The position numbers and the translations under genes were made by a program. The notes beneath the pieces were generated by a model. It had not been told where the DNA came from and did not search any database. It saw nothing but the letters and a program-made list of their open reading frames with translations. A stretch of 64,000 nucleotides of DNA from Klebsiella spallanzanii (GTDB lineage Bacteria; Pseudomonadota; Gammaproteobacteria; Enterobacterales; Enterobacteriaceae). The DNA is taken from assembly GCF_902158555.1 (NCBI RefSeq), contig NZ_CABGGS010000044.1:62001-126000 (forward strand). Direction: 5' to 3'. Of this stretch, positions 34,445-43,820 are shown piece by piece; the first letter of the stretch is position 1, and each line of letters opens with the position of its first letter.

Positions 34445-34654
34445 TCAGCGGCTACTACGTTCAAGTTTTTCCTGACATTCCGTACAGGTGGTTACACCCG
34501 GCAGTGCTTGCCGTCGCTTTTCTGGAATGGGTTTACCACATACACGACAGTGAAATAATGATGGTGTCGACCCCGGCTTAAAACGACTCTGTTCAATCAT
34601 CTCCTCCAGGCGCTGCTCATTAATTTCCTGATCGCGATCGATCTCATCCGGCAT
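34445..34654 (-). CDS. TraR/DksA-type C4 zinc-finger protein
   Basis: A 69-residue protein with a four-cysteine zinc finger (CRVCGKPIPEKRRQALPGV then CTEC), the hallmark of the TraR/DksA family. TraR-like proteins from conjugative elements bind RNA polymerase and mimic DksA with ppGpp. The N-terminal helix is acidic (DEIDRDQEINEQRLEE). The ATG at 34654 overlaps the end of the DUF2857 gene by 11 bases; a longer upstream start at 34690 is less likely. Confidence 0.85.
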   Translation of the reverse strand: MPDEIDRDQEINEQRLEEMIEQSRFKPGSTPSLFHCRVCGKPIPEKRRQALPGVTTCTECQEKLERSSR

Positions 34655-35231
34655 GTGGTGCCCTCCTGTTAGCGGCAACTTCCTTTTCACAAAGCGTGAT
34701 ACGTCTCCATACCATGGTGAGTGATAGTCCCAGGAACCTTGGTAGCAGGAGTTCAGTAACCTGCATCATGGCTATCAGCGCGTCGGGGGATTCAAGGCTT
34801 TCCACCCGGCACTTCTGCCATTGCCGCCAGATCTCGGCATCTGTCTCTTCATCCGGCTCAGGTGTACGTCCATATGGCACGCTGACACCCAGCAACCGTC
34901 GGCGAAGGCAGACATCATTAGACGTCAGGCCAAAGAAGTGGTTGAGCAACGCGATAGAACCGCCCAGCCGGATAGCCCGGTTAATCTGCTGCTGTTGTCG
35001 GTATTCCTGTCGGGCCTGCGCCAGTAAATGATGCAGGACATCATGGCGGACACTGACCGAAACAAAGGGAGCCGCCGCCCGGCTGACAGCAAACAGTTCA
35101 TCGAGTGATAACTGATTAAGAGCATTCATTTCGTCGAAAGTGAATCCGAGGGATTCACAGTGACGAATATCCCCAACTTTCAGAGCGTGCAACGCATCAG
35201 TTAAGATTGTGTAATTAATTAATGGAATCAT
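34644..35231 (-). CDS. DUF2857 family protein
   Basis: A 195-residue protein of the DUF2857 family, common in ICEs and genomic islands (STY4526-like). It is helical, with conserved segments GFTFDEMNALNQLSLDELF, GGSIALLNHFFGLTSNDVCLRRR and EIWRQWQ. A role in transcriptional control of transfer (FlhC-like fold) has been suggested for the family; nothing in this sequence proves it. It is cotranscribed with the TraR/DksA-like gene. Confidence 0.75.
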   Translation of the reverse strand: MIPLINYTILTDALHALKVGDIRHCESLGFTFDEMNALNQLSLDELFAVSRAAAPFVSVSVRHDVLHHLLAQARQEYRQQQQINRAIRLGGSIALLNHFFGLTSNDVCLRRRLLGVSVPYGRTPEPDEETDAEIWRQWQKCRVESLESPDALIAMMQVTELLLPRFLGLSLTMVWRRITLCEKEVAANRRAPHAG

Positions 35232-35283
35232 TCTGTTATCTCCTCAATCTATATGGAAAAGTTGAGCAAATAAACGGACATTT

Positions 35284-35478
35284 TTAACTGATTGAACGTC
35301 CGGCCAATTTAAGGCTGATCCATTCATCAATTTCCGATTCGAGCCAGGCCACACTGGCCGGGCCAATTTTTATTGAACGTGGAAAGGTTCCATTTTTCAT
35401 ATACAGGTAAATCTGAGAGCGTTTCAGGCCAGTTTTTTCTTCAACTTGCTTCAGGCGTAATAGCTGATGTGCTGTCAT
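35284..35478 (-). CDS. AlpA family regulator
   Basis: A 64-residue winged-helix protein of the AlpA/MerR-like group: LLRLKQVEEKTGLKRSQIYL is the helix-turn-helix, followed by FPRSIKIGPASVAWLESEID. AlpA proteins activate integrase or excision genes in P4-like elements and also resemble excisionases. No other excisionase candidate is seen in the window. It lies about 50 bases upstream of the DUF2857 gene. Confidence 0.85.
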   Translation of the reverse strand: MTAHQLLRLKQVEEKTGLKRSQIYLYMKNGTFPRSIKIGPASVAWLESEIDEWISLKLAGRSIS

Positions 35479-35619
35479 TGTTTTCTCCTGTGGTTAAATA
35501 ACCGGTGGACGCCCGGCGTTCTCAAAAGAAGCACAGGAAAGATTAGGATGGAAGTTAATAAATCCATATCAAGGAGGCTATTATCCTTAATACGGATTTA
35601 AACTTTAGCATGATAAATA

Positions 35620-36539
35620 TCATGCTATCTTAGATGATGGTGAAACTGGGGAGCCTCGTTCTAGCGCGGTTTTTAGTGTGTCTCCGCTGAGTCGATCTGT
35701 GATGCCATCGTCTGAGGCCCATTGCTCGAAGATGGATAAGAGTTTATAAGGTTGTCGAAGTAAAGGCCTTATATCCTCATTATGATAACAGGCAAGCCAG
35801 AAAAGACGTGATAGAGGCGTTGAAATACGGGGTTTGACGGCCAACGACTTGGTTGGGATGTTTATAAGCTTTCCAAGTTCTGAATGGCGTATAACAAAAC
35901 ATGCATCAGTAGGTAAATTATAGAGTGGAAAGTACGCTTTTCTCAGCGTGTTCTTTACTTCAATATGGGATATTTTTTCGGAAATATCCAGAATGATATC
36001 TTCGGGGAGCAACGCTGTTTGTTGTCGTATTCTGTCATTCCATGTGGAATTTATAAATATTTGATATATTTCCCCTGAAATAGTAACCGTCAGCCCATAA
36101 TTGAATTCATTAGCTCCAGTTATCGGCGCTGGGATTTTAAGTGATTGTGATAGTAGACGTTGTACAAGAACATATTCAAATCCAGCCAGGCTGGTATCTA
36201 TAATTCTTTGCGCAGTGCGTAAATATCTTCCTTCTGTGCTGAGTATCAGATTGTTTTCTTCGATAAAGCTTTTTTTTCGAGGGCGCAAAGGCGGGAGGTT
36301 AATGAGTTTTCTATAGGTCTGAATTTTAATTTATTTTTTAATTTTTGAATTTTTCTTAATGTAATAGGTGACTGAAAATAAATGGAAAGGATGATGTTTC
36401 CTCTCAGCGCATTCTTGTAGATATCACTTTTTGTTAATCTAAACTTCAATTTGTGTTGAGCCAGTTGTATGGCTTCAGGTATAGTTAACCACTCAGTCAT
36501 CGGGTATTTAATTTCAGTGCGATTATTTTCTTTTTTCAT
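35620..36539 (-). pseudogene. Hypothetical gene interrupted (or frameshifted) at an A8 run
   Basis: Two overlapping frames seem to form one gene. The first starts at 36539 (GGAG site; MKKENNRTEIKYPMTEW) and runs to an A8 run at 36270-36277, where it closes a few codons later (LEKKALSKKTI). The second, open from that run to 35620, would otherwise need a TTG start and has no good ribosome site. A -1 shift joins them into 306 residues. The run sits as A AAA AAA in the zero frame, a canonical -1 slippery site, so programmed frameshifting, transcriptional slippage or a plain indel are all possible. Its function is not recognised. Confidence 0.6.
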
Positions 36540-37025
36540 AATGAAGCTCCACTTGTATTGCATGGTAATGGTACTTGGTTTAAATGCTGTTAACATTACT
36601 CAGTGCTCTTACTTCAGGCATGCTAGTTCAAGTTCAATTAATAAGAGTTTCCACGTAATAAACTTCGTTTGGATGATATTTAAGAGGGACTGGTCGCGCC
36701 TTAGAAAAACGGGAAAAAGCATGACAACATTCATACTGTATGTTGGTTATTAATTTGAATGATATATGTCCAGTCTTTGATTTTTACTTTTGCCAGAATC
36801 AAAGAAATACTCCATGCGAATATAGCGATAATGTAAACTGACTCAGAGCATTCTAAGATGAAATTGGGTTGGAGATTATTATATATGCCAAACGTATCAG
36901 GTCTCATTTATCCCAAATCGTCACGCAGGTATTGAATTTCAGCATCGGCAGTAAGCCTATACTGACGTCGCTGATGATGCGGAAAAAAGAGTTTATAGAC
37001 TGGCGTGAAAGCAATTTATTATTAA
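36540..37025. other. AT-rich gap without a supported gene
   Basis: I see no gene in these roughly 490 bases. It separates the transfer/regulatory block from the cargo block and probably contains the promoter of the interrupted gene at 35620-36539. Short frames on either strand have no recognisable features. Confidence 0.4.
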
Positions 37026-37469
37026 TTACTCAACATACCTGGCGCAGAGGTGGCGATCCTTGCGAAGAAAAATATATCGTATGGTGTTGTACATGCTATA
37101 AACAAAGTTGTCTTTCATGTCCTTTTCTTCAATCGCCTTGGCAATGGCATTTCTCATCATCAGTAGAATAATACCTCTGAATATGGACGTTAAACCGATG
37201 GTAAAGAAAGCAGTAACAGCAAGGTCAACTAACCAAAATCCTGAATTAAGGAGAACAGGCCTGTAGATTGCCATACCCACTAAAACCACCCAGTGACTGA
37301 AACAATAAAAGCAACTGAGGAGACAACCTGTCATGGCATTTATCTTGACCATTCGTTCTCGCAAAAGACGGAACATTTCCTGTTGCGTGACGGTGATTGA
37401 AGTACAACTGGACATCAGCGCTATTACCATGCAAACCCAGAACTGCTCTAAAACGTTATCGAATGACAT
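37026..37469 (-). CDS. DUF1360-like membrane protein, copy 1
   Basis: A 147-residue inner-membrane protein with about three hydrophobic helices (WVCMVIALMSSCTSITV; SCFYCFSHWVVLVGMAI; WLVDLAVTAFFTIGLTSIF). The CxxC in a membrane-adjacent loop (LLSCFYCFSHW) resembles DUF1360 proteins; function unknown. It is about 80% similar to the protein at 46836-47210 by eye but has a 30-residue C-terminal extension, probably because its original stop was lost. A dyad operator lies 22 bases upstream, and a decayed Rrf2 gene is divergent to it. Confidence 0.65.
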   Translation of the reverse strand: MSFDNVLEQFWVCMVIALMSSCTSITVTQQEMFRLLRERMVKINAMTGCLLSCFYCFSHWVVLVGMAIYRPVLLNSGFWLVDLAVTAFFTIGLTSIFRGIILLMMRNAIAKAIEEKDMKDNFVYSMYNTIRYIFLRKDRHLCARYVE

Positions 37470-37491
37470 AGTATGTTCCCCTCATAAGACC

Positions 37492-37518
37492 TTCATGTAA
37501 TGATATAAGATACATGAA
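37492..37518. promoter_or_regulatory. Dyad operator upstream of DUF1360 copy 1
   Basis: TTCATGTA-N11-TACATGAA between the divergent DUF1360-like gene and the decayed Rrf2 gene. The same dyad with the same spacing occurs at 47232-47260 and, in variant form, at 52291-52319. It is probably the binding site of the Rrf2-family regulator encoded at 47322. Confidence 0.65.
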
Positions 37519-37539
37519 AACAAGATTCTTATGCAACAA

Positions 37540-37800
37540 CAAAAGTGTCATAAGTGAAAGTGCAGCAATCGAGTATCAACAACGGGAATGTCAACCGGCT
37601 ACTCTGGGATTACTTGTAATGATTCATATGTATACAATTCAAGGTGCCGTTACCTCTGAAGATATATCCTTGATGATCAATACGAATCCGGTTTAAGTCA
37701 GATGTCTGTTCCAACGGATAAAATTGCAGGTACTGTCCATTCTGAGAATGTCCAGGGAGGGGGGCACTTCAAAAATCCCTCACTTCTAACACCGTTCTGC
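37540..37800 (+). pseudogene. Decayed Rrf2-family regulator gene
   Basis: Degenerate relative of the intact Rrf2 gene at 47322-47741. Shared blocks include GCCGTTACCTCTGAAGATAT and ATGATCAATACGAATCCGGT, after which a stop codon (TTTAAGTC where the intact copy has TTGTGGTC) and frameshifts end the frame. Only the operator upstream remains well preserved. This implies that the copy-1 promoter now depends on the regulator made from copy 2. Confidence 0.7.
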
Positions 37801-38038
37801 TGGTTTTGTAATGGCAGATTGAATTTAACCACCTGAACAGAGGAGATAGCCTTACTTCAAGACAAGTCAGGTGTCTTAAATAAAAAAGAAATTTCATCTC
37901 AGCTTTCAGGTGAATGTTCGTTCCTAATGGCAAAATAAATAGCCCAATGAGATAGGCTATTGCGCATCTGCAGTGAAATTGACTGACAGCAGTGATGCCT
38001 AAGTGAGATTGCTGTTATTAAAAGGCTTAGCGGAATAA

Positions 38039-38932
38039 TTAGCTAAGATGTTCATACAATTCGTCAATAAAAACTTTATACCGGTTTTCGTTAGCCCGAG
38101 AAGGGTCATACAATAAATGCATTTCCCGAGGGGGAATATTAAAATCTTCCAGAACAGGAACGAGTTTTCCCTTTTTAATAAATCGTTCAAGTCCCTTTTC
38201 ATAACCAAATAGCAAGCCAGTACCTCTTAATGCCGCCTCAAGGATTGCTCCCCAGTCGTTAATAGCCAGGCGAGAGTTTACCATCACTTCCGCATATCCC
38301 TCACTGCTGGAAAAAGGCCAGTAATGGCTTAATCCCGCAGACCAAGGTGCAAAAACCAGACACTCATGATGTTTCAGATCAGAAGGTTGTTCTGGATGAC
38401 CGTACTTTGCCAGGTATTGAGGAGCAGCGCATGCAATAAATCGGTACGCAGGCAACGGTTTTGCCGCAAGTCTGAGTTTCTTATCAAGCTCGCCGATGCG
38501 TATCACCAGGTCAAAATCTTCTGAAGCAGGATTAATAACGTCATCAGAAAGAATAAGTTCAATACGCATTTGCGGATAACGCTCAAGAAATATGCTCAAA
38601 AAATCCACTAAGACATAACGGCCGAATGTTACCGGCGCATTCAGCCGTAGCGTACCTGCAAGAATTGCACTCGAACTGCTTGCTTCCCGTTCTGCACTGT
38701 TGATGGCTTGTAAAATTGTTTCACAACGCCTGTAGTACAGCGAGCCTGCCGGCGTCAGGCTTTGCCTGCGCGTCGTTCGGTTAAGCAGGCGCGTTTCAAG
38801 CTGCTTCTCAAGTGTGGCGATATGGCGGGCCACCATCTGAGGCGACATATCGAGCCGGTCTGCGGCCGCAACAAAAGAGCCTGTCTGAACCACAACAACG
38901 AAGGCCCGCATTCCGGTAAGTTTATCCAGCAT
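38039..38932 (-). CDS. LysR-family regulator
   Basis: A 297-residue LysR-type regulator: N-terminal winged HTH (residues about 5-62; FVAAADRLDMSPQMVARHIA, TRLLNRTTRRQSLT) and a substrate-binding-like effector domain of the CrgA/YafC branch (NAPVTFGRYVLVDFL, DLVIRIGEL). It is divergent from the YCII-like gene with 102 bases between them, so that gene is the likely target. The effector is unknown. Confidence 0.88.
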   Translation of the reverse strand: MLDKLTGMRAFVVVVQTGSFVAAADRLDMSPQMVARHIATLEKQLETRLLNRTTRRQSLTPAGSLYYRRCETILQAINSAEREASSSSAILAGTLRLNAPVTFGRYVLVDFLSIFLERYPQMRIELILSDDVINPASEDFDLVIRIGELDKKLRLAAKPLPAYRFIACAAPQYLAKYGHPEQPSDLKHHECLVFAPWSAGLSHYWPFSSSEGYAEVMVNSRLAINDWGAILEAALRGTGLLFGYEKGLERFIKKGKLVPVLEDFNIPPREMHLLYDPSRANENRYKVFIDELYEHLS

Positions 38933-39034
38933 TCGCTACTCCTGGTTGTTTCAGAACTCAATATTGGCGAATTTTAAAAACTGCTAATACTTATTATGCT
39001 TATTTTTTGTCTCATGAACAGGACAGCGAAAACG

Positions 39035-39364
39035 ATGCACATTTATATTGTCAGAATGGACCATCCGGATGGCACCGGGTGGAATACCTTTGTGCGCGAG
39101 CATGTGATTTATCTGAAAGGGCTGATAGAACAGGGCAAACTGTTAGCGTCCGGTCCGCTCAAAAACACGCCGCTGCGGGCGGGATTTCTTATTTTCAGGG
39201 CTGAGACGCGCGATGAAGTCCAGTCCATGATCAGTGCGGACCCTTTTGCTCGTGAAGGTCTCATCGCTAAACTTGAAATCCATGAATGGGACCCGTTGTT
39301 TGGTCTGCTTGACAGGTACTCAAGCCACAATACGGTCAGTGAGTTGCAGGACTTAATTGGCTGA
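39035..39364 (+). CDS. YCII-related (YciI-like) protein
   Basis: A 109-residue protein of the YCII family (dimeric alpha/beta ferredoxin-like fold, putative lyase or dehydrogenase-like small enzymes). Visible features are HIYIVRMDHPDG, the central REHVIYLKGLIEQGKLLASGP block with its conserved His and Gly-Pro, and DPFAREGL with the family Asp-Pro. I chose the ATG at 39035 because family members start at this strand; an ATG at 39014 is also possible. It is probably controlled by the divergent LysR gene. Confidence 0.75.
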   Translation: MHIYIVRMDHPDGTGWNTFVREHVIYLKGLIEQGKLLASGPLKNTPLRAGFLIFRAETRDEVQSMISADPFAREGLIAKLEIHEWDPLFGLLDRYSSHNTVSELQDLIG

Positions 39365-39943
39365 AAATTTGAGCCACGAGAAAAATACTATCAGTATCCT
39401 GTAGTATTCATATATCGGGTGTGAGGTGAGTAGCCACGCCAGTTACTCGCCTCTCTACCTGACGGTAATTTTTTAAATTTCACAACCGTATAAATTATTA
39501 TAAATTATCAGATTACAGAACTAAACATCATTTGGTTTCCATTAAATCGTTATTTTGTTTAACAGGCACCTTACATCCTGATTTTATTTAGGACAAAATC
39601 TTATGTGACTTTTTTAGTTACGCAATGATATCTGCCTGCAAGCAGTCCCCAGGCATTCAGAACAGGTCATTCAGATATGCCGGGTGTGTAAGTCATTCGC
39701 AATTTTCTGAACTAGGTATCCGCAAGTACTGCTGCCAGGTGGGGACTGGAGTTGCTGTACATGATGGTGGGGGAGTTTTACCTGACACGTACGGTAAAAC
39801 TCTCAGTTACCCACCCGTTATACTTTATAAATTTATTGACGAATCAAAATAAAAACCTCCAGTATGTAATACGATATAAATATCCTTGACTGCGTCGACA
39901 GCCATACCTGGTAAATTCAAGGGGCTGTTTCACCCAGATCTAT
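39365..39943. other. Long intergenic region with a hairpin
   Basis: No gene is supported. A short frame at 39625-39852 has no homologous features I recognise. A perfect 10-bp stem GAGTTTTACC / GGTAAAACTC with a 10-base loop lies at 39773-39802 and may be a terminator. The stretch may be a scar of lost cargo. Confidence 0.4.
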
Positions 39944-40142
39944 TTATTCCGGCAGGATTTTTTCTGCTGTGATATGTACTTTATTTCCCATGCGGGCTTC
40001 GGTGATTTTATAATCCCTGTCAGCCTGCTGGCGAATTTTTTTCTTCCGTCTGCTCCGTATCGCCTGTTGCCGTCACGGTTTGAGCACAGACTGAAAAAGG
40101 CAGGACTATAGAGACGAATAACAACGTCATGGTAGTTTTCAT
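39944..40142 (-). pseudogene. Frameshifted small periplasmic protein gene
   Basis: The frame starts with a clear signal peptide (MKTTMTLLFVSIVLPFSVCA) and continues TVTATGDTEQTEE before a T7 run (A7 in the coding strand, 40036-40042), where it closes. The sense continuation in another frame, QQADRDYKITEARMGNKVHI up to KILPE, ends at 39944. The total length is one base off a multiple of three, so a single-base indel in the homopolymer explains it. Family not recognised; a sequencing error cannot be excluded. Confidence 0.55.
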
Positions 40143-40163
40143 TGATAATCCCTTGATTAATAA

Positions 40164-41093
40164 TTAAATGGATGACTTAAGCCAGGCTGCGATATTCTGC
40201 GTGGGAATATTATTCTGCACGTTCCAGGTGTCGTTCATCGGCCACCACATACCGTCTCCTCGGGCGAAGGCCGCACGATAGCGAAGCATCTGGTCATCCG
40301 GGCTGGCCTGCAATTCCTCCAGCAGGGTCGGCAGGGTCAGAACCTTTTTTACAAAGGTTTGTTGTGTCACTCGCTCGACCGTTTCTGCCAGTTCACCATA
40401 GGAAGTCGTTTCTCCTGCAACAAACACCACTTCGTTGGCAATACGCGGCTGATGTAGATAAATGTCGGTGGTGAGTCGGCCGATATCTTCCGGAGAAGTT
40501 ACTGTAACCTGTGTGTCCCATCCCCCCAGCGCATTGATAGTCCGTGCGGATAAATTCACCACATCGAATGCAGGCTCGAAGAGAAAGCTGGTAAACATAC
40601 CGGTGGAGATAATGATCCATTCGGTGTTGTGTTGTTCTCGCAGTAAGGTTCTTACATCATACTGTTCGTCCCAGACCGGCTGGCCGCTGCCTTTGCCGAC
40701 GACATCGTAGTTAACACCAAACTGCCATGGAAAGTAGCGGTTAACTCCGGCTTCCAGTACTGCGCGGGTGATTTTTATCTGGGTGCCTGCGCCTGCAACA
40801 AACCCCATACAATTGATAACGGTATCAAACTCTTTAAACTGATCCTTCAGGGCGTCCATCGTGCTGTCGGCGATGTCCAGAGGGATTAATTTTGCTTCGG
40901 CATCCACATATTTTTGATGCGTGGAAGCGCGCAGTTGACCTTGTTCATCCATAGCACGAGGCGAAACGATAACGCACACAGTGCCTTCTCGCTGAGAGAC
41001 TGCGGGGAGCAGATGCTGCAGTACAGCCGCCCCGAGTTGTCCTGCGCCCAGCACCAGTATTTTTTCACCTGAGTGTAATTTATGCTCTGCCAT
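40164..41093 (-). CDS. NmrA-like NAD(P)-binding oxidoreductase
   Basis: A 309-residue protein of the NmrA/isoflavone-reductase branch of atypical short-chain dehydrogenases. The Rossmann glycine motif is LVLGAGQLGAAVL (about residues 14-26). YFPWQFGVNYDVVGKG and EWIIISTGMFTSFLFEP match the aromatic-alcohol-reductase-like group. Members reduce small carbonyls or act as redox sensors; the substrate here is unknown. It is divergent from a LysR gene 141 bases away, its probable regulator. Confidence 0.82.
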   Translation of the reverse strand: MAEHKLHSGEKILVLGAGQLGAAVLQHLLPAVSQREGTVCVIVSPRAMDEQGQLRASTHQKYVDAEAKLIPLDIADSTMDALKDQFKEFDTVINCMGFVAGAGTQIKITRAVLEAGVNRYFPWQFGVNYDVVGKGSGQPVWDEQYDVRTLLREQHNTEWIIISTGMFTSFLFEPAFDVVNLSARTINALGGWDTQVTVTSPEDIGRLTTDIYLHQPRIANEVVFVAGETTSYGELAETVERVTQQTFVKKVLTLPTLLEELQASPDDQMLRYRAAFARGDGMWWPMNDTWNVQNNIPTQNIAAWLKSSI

Positions 41094-41234
41094 GTTAGTT
41101 CCTTATACTATTTTAGCCGTGTTCAGTGTCCGGGAGAAAGTGTAGGGCGATGATGTACGTTCGATAAGATCCCTAAACCGAGTTAGACTGTTCGCTCTGA
41201 CGGTATAATCAATATCTACAGGCAAGAGGGTAGG

Positions 41235-42140
41235 ATGGATAAACTGGCAGCAATGCAGGTCTATGTCAGCGTGGTGGAAACTCATGGCTTTTCAAGAGCG
41301 GCAGAAGTGCTGGGTTTGCCACGCTCTACGGTTTCTAGGGTTATCCGGGAGCTGGAATCCTGGCTTGGTATCCAGCTTTTGCAGCGTACTACCCGCAAAC
41401 TCAGCATCACGGCGGAGGGCCAGCGCTACTACGACGAATGCAAAAGGATCCTGACGGATATTGCGGCCATGGAGTCGTCTTTTCCCGCCCGATCTGAGCA
41501 GCCAGGAGGCCGTTTCAAAGTGGGGATGCCCCAGTCCCTCGCCCGACATTGCATTATCCCCGGACTCCCGTCGTTTCTCCGCCAGTACCCCGGGCTGGAA
41601 GTGATGCTGTGCTCAAGCGATAATGTTGAGGATATCATCAGGGAAGGATATGACTGCGTGATCCGTACTGGCAGGATCGAAGATTCAACAACCCTGGTTG
41701 CCCGCCCACTGCCTGGTTTTACCTGGGTCGTTCTGGCCGCGCCGTCTTATATTGATGCTTTCGGCAAGCCGCAAAAACTGGATGAACTGGAAAAGCATCA
41801 CGCGGTTGGCTATCTGAATCACCGCACCGGACGCACAACTGAATGGTTTTTTACCCTTGATGGTGGGGATCGGGCGATCCGTATGAGAGAGGTGCTAATC
41901 GTTGACGATACCGATGCCTATATTCAGGCCGGGACACAGGGGGTTGGGTTAATCCGTGTCGCCAGTTATCTGGCTATGCCGTACCTGCAAAGCGGGGAAC
42001 TGGTCTCCTGTCTGGAGAACAGCACCTCTAAATTACCGCTATCCCTGGTATACCCCTATAGCCGGTATATACCACCGTCAGTTCGCGCTTTTTATGACTG
42101 GAGCAGAACGATGTTAAGTCACCCGGATAATCGTCAGTAA
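41235..42140 (+). CDS. LysR-family regulator
   Basis: A 301-residue LysR-type regulator. The N-terminal HTH is MQVYVSVVETHGFSRAAEVL with LPRSTVSRVIRELE; the effector domain belongs to the CrgA/AaeR-like branch (FKVGMPQSLARHCIIPGLP, DCVIRTGRI). It is divergent from the NmrA-like oxidoreductase gene and probably regulates it in response to a small-molecule ligand. A strong hairpin (42237-42274) follows it. Confidence 0.88.
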   Translation: MDKLAAMQVYVSVVETHGFSRAAEVLGLPRSTVSRVIRELESWLGIQLLQRTTRKLSITAEGQRYYDECKRILTDIAAMESSFPARSEQPGGRFKVGMPQSLARHCIIPGLPSFLRQYPGLEVMLCSSDNVEDIIREGYDCVIRTGRIEDSTTLVARPLPGFTWVVLAAPSYIDAFGKPQKLDELEKHHAVGYLNHRTGRTTEWFFTLDGGDRAIRMREVLIVDDTDAYIQAGTQGVGLIRVASYLAMPYLQSGELVSCLENSTSKLPLSLVYPYSRYIPPSVRAFYDWSRTMLSHPDNRQ

Positions 42141-42236
42141 AGTAAAAAGAGAGTTAACTTTTTAGCGTACATTTTCATTCTGTTGGCCGTAAGATCCTGC
42201 TACGGGATGGATCACAAGACCTGCGTCCTTTTTCAT

Positions 42237-42274
42237 GGCAATACATTACCGGCTTTTACCGGTAATGTATTGCC
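42237..42274. terminator. Bidirectional terminator hairpin
   Basis: Perfect 16-bp stem GGCAATACATTACCGG / CCGGTAATGTATTGCC with a 6-base loop, between the LysR gene and the convergent flavin reductase gene. It is preceded by TTTTTCAT on the plus strand and so has a partial U tract for the minus-strand gene (AAAAA side). Confidence 0.7.
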
Positions 42275-42306
42275 AGCAAGCGCTTGTAGTCAGAATGGAA
42301 CAACAT

Positions 42307-42864
42307 TCAGTTCATCAGGTCGCGCCATTTTACCATCCTGTCACTAAGGTCAAGCATCTCTCCGTCGACACTGAAACGGCCATCGCCCTGATGGTGGAGC
42401 AGGCGCAGTTCCTGCCATGCGCTGTCAAGCCAAATCCGCCGAACTTCCAGCACCCACAGGTTATAGCGCCGCACCTGGCGGTCATCCACCACTCTGCACT
42501 CCAGGTTAGCCAGGCATTCATCTACCAGAGGCGCACTGATCGATTGCGCGGCGACGGGCGTCAGGCCGAAACGCGCAAATTTGTCGTCTGTTTCCCCCGA
42601 GCAATTACCGATGTCCACAACGGTCTTTGCCATCCCGGCTGGCGGTACAGCCAGAACACATTCCCCTGTATCTGACAGCGCCTGATAGCTGTAATCCCAG
42701 GGGCCGATAATCACACCGACCAGCGGTGGGGCATGCTGCATCATCATGTGAAAACCTGCGGTCATCAGATTCGTTCGGCCATCTGTCCCCCTCGTGGATA
42801 CCAGAATAACGGGACCAGCTTCAAGAATACGGTACGCTTTCTCCGCAGGCAGGCTGTCATGCAT
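42307..42864 (-). CDS. Flavin reductase / FMN-binding split-barrel protein
   Basis: A 185-residue flavin reductase-like domain protein: ILVSTRGTDGRTNLMTAGF and PPLVGVIIGPWDYSYQAL are typical of the flavoredoxin group, and ECVLAVPPAGMA and CRVVDD follow in the expected order. Such proteins reduce or bind FMN for partner oxidoreductases. The ATG at 42864 is chosen over one 14 codons upstream because GGAGGAT precedes it. It lies downstream of three SDR genes in the same direction and may be cotranscribed with the first. Confidence 0.8.
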   Translation of the reverse strand: MHDSLPAEKAYRILEAGPVILVSTRGTDGRTNLMTAGFHMMMQHAPPLVGVIIGPWDYSYQALSDTGECVLAVPPAGMAKTVVDIGNCSGETDDKFARFGLTPVAAQSISAPLVDECLANLECRVVDDRQVRRYNLWVLEVRRIWLDSAWQELRLLHHQGDGRFSVDGEMLDLSDRMVKWRDLMN

Positions 42865-42927
42865 GAGATATCCTCCAGAAAGCAAATCAGGGACAGTGTG
42901 GTTCACATGTCCCCGGTGAATGGGTTA

Positions 42928-43785
42928 TTACTCTTCAAAATCCGTGGCGTCTGACGCGCTTCGCCAGACATCAAGGTCCTGACTCACTGCATGCATTTTT
43001 TGTTCAGCAAGAGTGTTGGCAATCTTACCTGCAAAAAGATGCACGGGTGGGGCGTCAGCACTGGCCGCCTGCAGTATCAGAGAAGCGACTTTATCAGGAT
43101 TGCCAGCCTGTTTGCCGTCCAGACCGTTCAGATGGAGGTCCAGCGAGGCCTGAGCTTCGGAATAATCAGTGATTGTGCGCTGGGCCACGACCAGCGTCTC
43201 TTTCGACAGAAACCCGGTGCGCACCGGTCCAGGATAAACCACTGTGGCTCTGATGTTCAGCTCGGCCAGTTCGGCCGCCAGGGTTTCGGTCAGACCGGCC
43301 AGTGCGAATTTGCTGGCGACATAGCTGCCCCAGCCCGCGTAACCGCCCTGAAAGCCCACGATCGACGCCACGTTGAAGATATGGCCGCTGCGCCGCGTAC
43401 GCATATGCGGCAGGGCATGGCGCAGTACATGCAGGGGAGCAAACACGTTAACATCAAAATTGCGACGCAATTCGCTGTCGGTTAATGCTTCAATGGTGCC
43501 CTGCTGGCCGTAGCCTGCGTTGTTGACCACACAGTCAATGCGCCCGAAGGCGGCAATGGTGCTGTCGATGGCTTTTTGAACGCTGGCTTCGTTCACCAGG
43601 TCCACCTCCAGCGCCAGCAGTCGCGCGTTATCGTCGCCGAATGCCTGACGCAGACTGGTCAGGGTGCGGGAGGTTGCGGCTACGGCATCGCCTCGCGCCA
43701 GTAACTGGCGTGCCAGCGAAAGGCCAATACCACGAGCAGCGCCGGTGATAAACCAGACTTTTGCAGGGGAGGTTTGTTGTTGCAT
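42928..43785 (-). CDS. Short-chain dehydrogenase/reductase
   Basis: A 285-residue classical SDR with the TGAARGIG cofactor motif (about residues 13-20), NNAGYG, the catalytic Ser region VASIVGFQGG and YVASK (Tyr/Lys pair). The longer C-terminus resembles the group annotated as NADP-dependent oxidoreductases acting on ketones. The ATG at 43785 has AGGAG 9 bases upstream. It follows the next SDR gene by 35 bases in the same direction. Confidence 0.88.
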   Translation of the reverse strand: MQQQTSPAKVWFITGAARGIGLSLARQLLARGDAVAATSRTLTSLRQAFGDDNARLLALEVDLVNEASVQKAIDSTIAAFGRIDCVVNNAGYGQQGTIEALTDSELRRNFDVNVFAPLHVLRHALPHMRTRRSGHIFNVASIVGFQGGYAGWGSYVASKFALAGLTETLAAELAELNIRATVVYPGPVRTGFLSKETLVVAQRTITDYSEAQASLDLHLNGLDGKQAGNPDKVASLILQAASADAPPVHLFAGKIANTLAEQKMHAVSQDLDVWRSASDATDFEE

Positions 43786-43820
43786 TGATGAAGACTCCTG
43801 TTCTTGAAAAAAGAATTGCA

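Noticed and set aside
39625..39852. 75-aa open frame in the 39.4-39.9 kb gap
   Set aside because: No ribosome site, no recognisable domain, and a hairpin runs through it.
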